DNA of 64,000 nucleotides, from positions 7,921 to 71,920 of the forward strand of contig CAZZLC010000034.1 in NCBI GenBank assembly GCA_964655065.1, in the 5' to 3' direction. The notes under the pieces were generated by a model that made no database searches, was not told the origin of the DNA, and saw only the letters and a list, made by a program, of their open reading frames with translations. The translations under genes and the position numbers were made by a program. This document shows, piece after piece, positions 60,541 to 64,000 of the stretch (its first letter is position 1; each line of letters starts with the position of its first letter). Source of the stretch: DRPG01 sp964655065. Its GTDB lineage: Bacteria > Myxococcota_A > UBA796 > GCA-2862545.

Positions 60541-61704
60541 ATGCGATATGCGCACGCTCTGGTCGGCGGCGGCGTCGCGGGCAGTCGACTGGCCGCTCGA
60601 CTCGTCGAGCAGGGCCACGGGCCCGTGCTACTCGTCGACCCGGTGGAGCGGGACCCGCGCACGCTCGCGATGTTCGTGGAACCTGGCGGAGGCTGGGCCC
60701 GCGACTTCCTGACTCACCGCTGGGCGCGAGTCACGGTTCGGGGCCGAGGCCGCACGGTCACCCGGCGTCCGACCCACCCCTACGCGATCCTGCGCGCCCA
60801 GGCCCTGCGGGACCACGCACGGTCCATGGTCGACGATGCCGGCGGCACGGTGGTGCGCGGCCGGGTCTCCGAGGTCCTGGACCACGACGACGGGGGGACC
60901 ATCGTGCTCGACGACGGCACCCGCTTCGAGTCCGACTGGATCTACGACTCGCGGGTCGATCCTCGTGACGACGACACGGTGCTCCGCCAGACCTTCACCG
61001 GGGTGTGGGTGGAGGCGGAGCAGCCCACCTTCGACCCCGACGAGGTCGAGCTCATGGACTTCGACCGCTTCGCCCACGTCCCGTCGGGTACCGGAGGGGT
61101 GCGCTTCGTCCACACCATGCCCACGTCGACGACGCGGGCGCTCGTCACCGCGGTGTCGATCGGCCCGGGACGGCCCAGTCTGCCGGTCGGCACCTGGCTA
61201 CCGGGGGTACTGCGCGACTCGCCCCACACCATCGTGGGCTACGAGAGCGGCAGCACGCCACTCATGACCCAGCCCCCCGTCCGCTGGGCCGGTCCGCGCC
61301 GAATGCGCGTGGGGAACGCGGGCGGTCTGCTCAAGGCGTCGACCGGCTACGCGGTTCAGCGCATCGACACCGATGCACGGTCCATCGTGGATGCGATCGC
61401 GCGAACGGGGAGGCCCCGCGTACCCTGGAGCGTGCACGCGGTGCCCTGGCGGTGGCTCGACCGGGTGTTCCTCGATCTCGTTGCCCAGCGAGGGCAGGAC
61501 GCCTCGGCCGTCTTCCTGGCCCTGTTCGAGCGGCGTCCCGTCGACGCGGTCATCGCGTTTCTCGACGAGCGGGCGTCCTGCACGGCGGTGGCTCGCACCG
61601 TGCTCGAGCTTCCCCGCTGGGACTGGTTCGCGCTGGCCATGGGGCGACCGCTCGCCCGCCTGGCGGTGGGCGGGCGCGAGCCTTCGGCGATCAGGCCTCC
61701 TTGA
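60541..61704 (+). CDS. Lycopene cyclase-like flavoprotein
   Basis: 387 residues. The N-terminal dinucleotide-binding motif AHALVGGGVAGSRLAARLVE and the cyclase signature NAGGLLKASTGYAVQRI match CrtY/CrtL enzymes, which form the beta-ionone ring of carotenoids without net redox change. It also has FTGVWVEAEQPTFDPDEVEL, the family's F-x-G-x-x-V motif region. ATG 60541 has a GGGGG tract as ribosome site. It overlaps the end of pntB by 14 bases. No other carotenoid genes are in the window, so the pathway is likely split. Confidence 0.85.
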   Translation: MRYAHALVGGGVAGSRLAARLVEQGHGPVLLVDPVERDPRTLAMFVEPGGGWARDFLTHRWARVTVRGRGRTVTRRPTHPYAILRAQALRDHARSMVDDAGGTVVRGRVSEVLDHDDGGTIVLDDGTRFESDWIYDSRVDPRDDDTVLRQTFTGVWVEAEQPTFDPDEVELMDFDRFAHVPSGTGGVRFVHTMPTSTTRALVTAVSIGPGRPSLPVGTWLPGVLRDSPHTIVGYESGSTPLMTQPPVRWAGPRRMRVGNAGGLLKASTGYAVQRIDTDARSIVDAIARTGRPRVPWSVHAVPWRWLDRVFLDLVAQRGQDASAVFLALFERRPVDAVIAFLDERASCTAVARTVLELPRWDWFALAMGRPLARLAVGGREPSAIRPP

Positions 61705-63130
61705 GCGCCGCGTTGAGGCCGGCCATCATCTTCTTGCCGTCCCCGAACAGCATCATCGTCTTGTCCTCGTAGAACAGATCGTTGTCGACGCCCGCGTAGC
61801 CGACGGACAGGCTCCGCTTCACGATCACGACGACCGGTGCCTTGTCGGCGTCGATGATGGGCATGCCGGCGAGGGGCCCCTCACCGCTGCGGGCGGCGGG
61901 GTTGACGGTGTCGTTCGCGCCGAGCACGAGGGCGAGGTCACAGGTCTCGAACATGGGGTTCACCTCGTCCATCTCGAGCTGCTGCTCGTAGGGGACGTTG
62001 GCCTCGGCCAGGAGCACGTTCATGTGTCCGGGCATCCGGCCTGCGACGGGGTGAATCGCGTAGATGACCTCCGTGTCGTACTTCTCGTTGAGGATCTCGG
62101 CGAACTCACGCACGGCGTGCTGGGCCTGGCTGACCGCCATGCCGTAGCCGGGGACGACGATGACCTGGCGAGCGCCGTCGAGCAGCATCGCCACCTCGTC
62201 GGGGTCGCTGCCCACCTTGGTCCGGGTCACCTTCTGCTTGCCCGAGCCCCCGAACGACTTGAAGATCACGTCGAACAGCTGCCGGTTCATGGCTCGGCAC
62301 ATGATGAACGTGAGGATGAGCCCGCTCGCACCCACCAGCGAGCCCGCGACGATGAGCACGCTGTTATCGAGGATGAAGCCCGTGAAGGCGGCAGCGATCC
62401 CCGACATCGAGTTGAGGAGCGACACCACGACGGGCATGTCGGCGCCGCCGATCGGGAGCACCAAGAGCACGCCGAGAACACAGGACACCGCGACGAGCGC
62501 CCACGTCCAGTCGAGGTTCGTGGGCTCGACCGCGGTCATCACGATGAGCGCCACCGAGCCGATGGCGAGCAGCCCCTTCACCGCGTTGAGCCAGGGCGGG
62601 CCCCAGGTGGGCGTCGAGATCCACCGCCCGAACAGCTTGATGCCCCCCATCAGCTTGGCCATCGCCACGAGTGAGCCGGTGAGCGTGGTCCAACCGACCA
62701 GCGCCGACAGCCCGATGGCGATCCAGACCACCCACAGCTCGAAGGTGGTGGCTGGCAGATCGAGCGGCTCCGAGCCCACTCGCTTCACGATCTCCGACAG
62801 CGCCACGAGCGCGCTCGCGGCGCCGCCGAAGCCGTTGAACAGGGCCACCATCTCGGGCATCTGCGTCATCTCGACCCGGTAGGCGAGGTACAGCCCGATG
62901 CCCGAGCCGAGCACGATCCCGCCGATCACCAGCTCCCAGCCGAGGATGGCCTGACCGTCGAGCTGCATGGCGGCGAGCGTGGTCAGCACCGCCACGAACA
63001 TCCCGAGCGCGCCGAGCTGGTTGCCGCGGGGCGCCGTGCGGGGGTGCCCGAGGTTTCGCAGCCCGAGGATGAAGAGGACCGCCGACAGCAGGTAGCCGAG
63101 ATCGAGAACCGCAGGATCGAAGCCGTTCAT
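61691..63130 (-). CDS. pntB: NAD(P) transhydrogenase subunit beta
   Basis: 479 residues. An N-terminal membrane domain of about eight or nine helices (residues 1-270) precedes the NADP(H)-binding dIII domain, with VIVVPGYGMAVSQAQHAV, YAIHPVAGRMPGHMNVLLAE and VLGANDTVNPAAR. This is the standard proton-translocating enzyme that makes NADPH from NADH. It begins by overlapping the alpha-2 subunit (ATGA type). NADPH supply for fatty-acid and polyketide synthesis is a plausible link, but the gene is housekeeping. Confidence 0.97.
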   Translation of the reverse strand: MNGFDPAVLDLGYLLSAVLFILGLRNLGHPRTAPRGNQLGALGMFVAVLTTLAAMQLDGQAILGWELVIGGIVLGSGIGLYLAYRVEMTQMPEMVALFNGFGGAASALVALSEIVKRVGSEPLDLPATTFELWVVWIAIGLSALVGWTTLTGSLVAMAKLMGGIKLFGRWISTPTWGPPWLNAVKGLLAIGSVALIVMTAVEPTNLDWTWALVAVSCVLGVLLVLPIGGADMPVVVSLLNSMSGIAAAFTGFILDNSVLIVAGSLVGASGLILTFIMCRAMNRQLFDVIFKSFGGSGKQKVTRTKVGSDPDEVAMLLDGARQVIVVPGYGMAVSQAQHAVREFAEILNEKYDTEVIYAIHPVAGRMPGHMNVLLAEANVPYEQQLEMDEVNPMFETCDLALVLGANDTVNPAARSGEGPLAGMPIIDADKAPVVVIVKRSLSVGYAGVDNDLFYEDKTMMLFGDGKKMMAGLNAALKEA

Positions 63131-63456
63131 GACTGCTCCTTGTCTTGGCGACGGCCTCGGCCGGCGATCATCTGCAGCATGCGCTGGGTGACCGCGAACC
63201 CGCCGACCACGTTGATGGTGGCGAGCACGAGCGCGCCGAAGGCGACGAACCCGGCCGTCTCGGTGGACAGCCCCGAGAACCGGACGTCCGAGAGGATCAG
63301 CGCCCCCACGATGCTGATGCCCGAGATCGCGTTCGCGCCCGACATCAACGGGGTGTGCAGGGTGGGCGGCACCTTGGTGATCAGCTCGAAGCCGAGAAAG
63401 ATCGCCATCACGAACAGCGTGATGCTCGCGATCAGCGCAGAGACGGTCAGGGTCAT
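63127..63456 (-). CDS. pntAB: NAD(P) transhydrogenase subunit alpha-2
   Basis: 109 residues, three membrane helices (LIASITLFVMAIFLGFELIT; a central pair GISIVGALILSD; VAFGALVLATINVVGGFAVT). ELITKVPPTLHTPLMSGANA is the family signature. It is the separate membrane part of the alpha subunit in the three-gene pnt form. ATG 63456 overlaps the alpha-1 stop (ATGA type) and its stop overlaps pntB, an obligate operon. Confidence 0.96.
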   Translation of the reverse strand: MTLTVSALIASITLFVMAIFLGFELITKVPPTLHTPLMSGANAISGISIVGALILSDVRFSGLSTETAGFVAFGALVLATINVVGGFAVTQRMLQMIAGRGRRQDKEQS

Positions 63457-64000
63457 GCCATCACCTTCTGAAGACGGGTCTGTCGTTCGTCGATCGCGCC
63501 GTCGTGGCAGACGAGGATGCCGCCCATGCCAGGCACGTGCAGGGGGTCGCCCTCCGGGGGCCCCGTGAGGATGGGGTCTTCGAGGTCGAGATTCAGGGCG
63601 TCGTCCTTGACGAGGGTGGTCACGAAGTTGGTCACGTTGTTCGAGAAGAGCATCGACGCGGTCTGCGGCAGCCGTGTCGGCAGCGTCTCGAGCCCGATCA
63701 CCGTCACCCCGCGCTCGGTGCGGTGCACCTGGCCGGGCATGGTGATCTCACAGTTGCCACCGGTGTCGGCGTTCATGTCCACGATGACCGCGCCGGGCTG
63801 ATACTGCTCGACCGCCGATCCCGGAACGGTCACCGGCGCGCGACGCCCGAAGATGCGGGCGGTGGTGATGACGACGTCCGCGTCCTTGGCCACGTCGTTG
63901 ACCACGCCGTTGACCTTGTCGATGAACTCGGGGGTCAGGGGCTTCGCGTAGCCCGAGGCGTCCTCGAAGTCCTCCATGCCGTCGACGAGGATGAACCGGC
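63453..64000 (-). CDS. pntAA: NAD(P) transhydrogenase subunit alpha-1 (partial)
   Basis: Only the C-terminal 182 residues lie in the window. The frame is open to the right edge (reading RFILVDGMEDFEDASGYAKP), so the ATG at 63977 is internal. VNDVAKDADVVITTARIFGR and the motif PVTVPGSAVEQYQPGAVIVDMNADTG are typical of the NAD-binding dI domain (alanine-dehydrogenase-like). The 5' part is outside. It is the first gene of the pntAA-AB-B operon. Confidence 0.96.
   Translation of the reverse strand, partial: RFILVDGMEDFEDASGYAKPLTPEFIDKVNGVVNDVAKDADVVITTARIFGRRAPVTVPGSAVEQYQPGAVIVDMNADTGGNCEITMPGQVHRTERGVTVIGLETLPTRLPQTASMLFSNNVTNFVTTLVKDDALNLDLEDPILTGPPEGDPLHVPGMGGILVCHDGAIDERQTRLQKVMA

Overview
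The window is a GC-rich, densely coded stretch of a Gram-negative bacterial chromosome. No gene-free gap exceeds about 270 bases. Several traits suggest a Myxococcota or deltaproteobacterial-type genome: many small predicted lipoproteins, one of them with an Asp/Ser/Thr repeat tract, an FG-GAP lipoprotein, split transhydrogenase alpha subunits, large CHAT, STAND and WD40 proteins, and a PUFA-synthase-like lipid megasynthase. The phylum assignment is an inference, since no rRNA gene is present.

Layout. 1-2800: right end of an integrated mobile element (ribbon-helix-helix and HTH regulators, divergent XRE regulator, tyrosine recombinase) abutting tRNA-Glu(CUC), followed by tRNA-Gln(CUG). 3.0-8.5 kb: a core fatty-acid block (yceD-rpmF-plsX-acpP-fabF) with lipoprotein, HIT and ASCH genes. 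8.6-12.9 kb: a leftward arginine operon, argR, a P-loop gene of DUF1611-like type, argC, an N-acetylornithine-type carbamoyltransferase and argB. 13.0-17.4 kb: envelope glycosyltransferases and an FG-GAP lipoprotein. 17.5-23.5 kb: a biotin set (a bioD-bioA fusion, bioF, bioB) with argD.

23.8-34 kb: a TIR-STAND-transmembrane-WD40 protein, two divergent citrate synthases (one with an N-terminal HTH) and a CHAT-protease/TPR protein. This is a candidate signalling or immune region. 34-37.6 kb: small lipoproteins, a START protein, a lipoprotein-like Nudix protein and a tail-anchored DEDDh exonuclease. 37.6-42.4 kb: three enzymes with strikingly eukaryote-like sequences, namely a fused two-half phosphofructokinase, a zincless MutM and a fatty-acid 2-hydroxylase, plus a hotdog thioesterase.

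41.7-60.4 kb is the most unusual region, a probable biosynthetic cluster for an amino-lipid. A fatty acyl-AMP ligase and free ACP would feed a 2142-residue synthase with order KS-AT-ACP-KR-DH and a C-terminal alpha-oxoamine synthase. A CFA-type methyltransferase, desaturase, 2-hydroxylase, sulfotransferase, class-III aminotransferase, GMC oxidoreductase with a small partner subunit and a POT transporter follow. The inferred product is a sphingoid-like, possibly sulfated long-chain amine or amino-ketone. An A9 tract at the aminotransferase/oxidoreductase junction forms an ideal -1 slippery heptamer. 60.5-64 kb: a lycopene-cyclase-like gene and the pnt transhydrogenase operon, which runs off the right edge.
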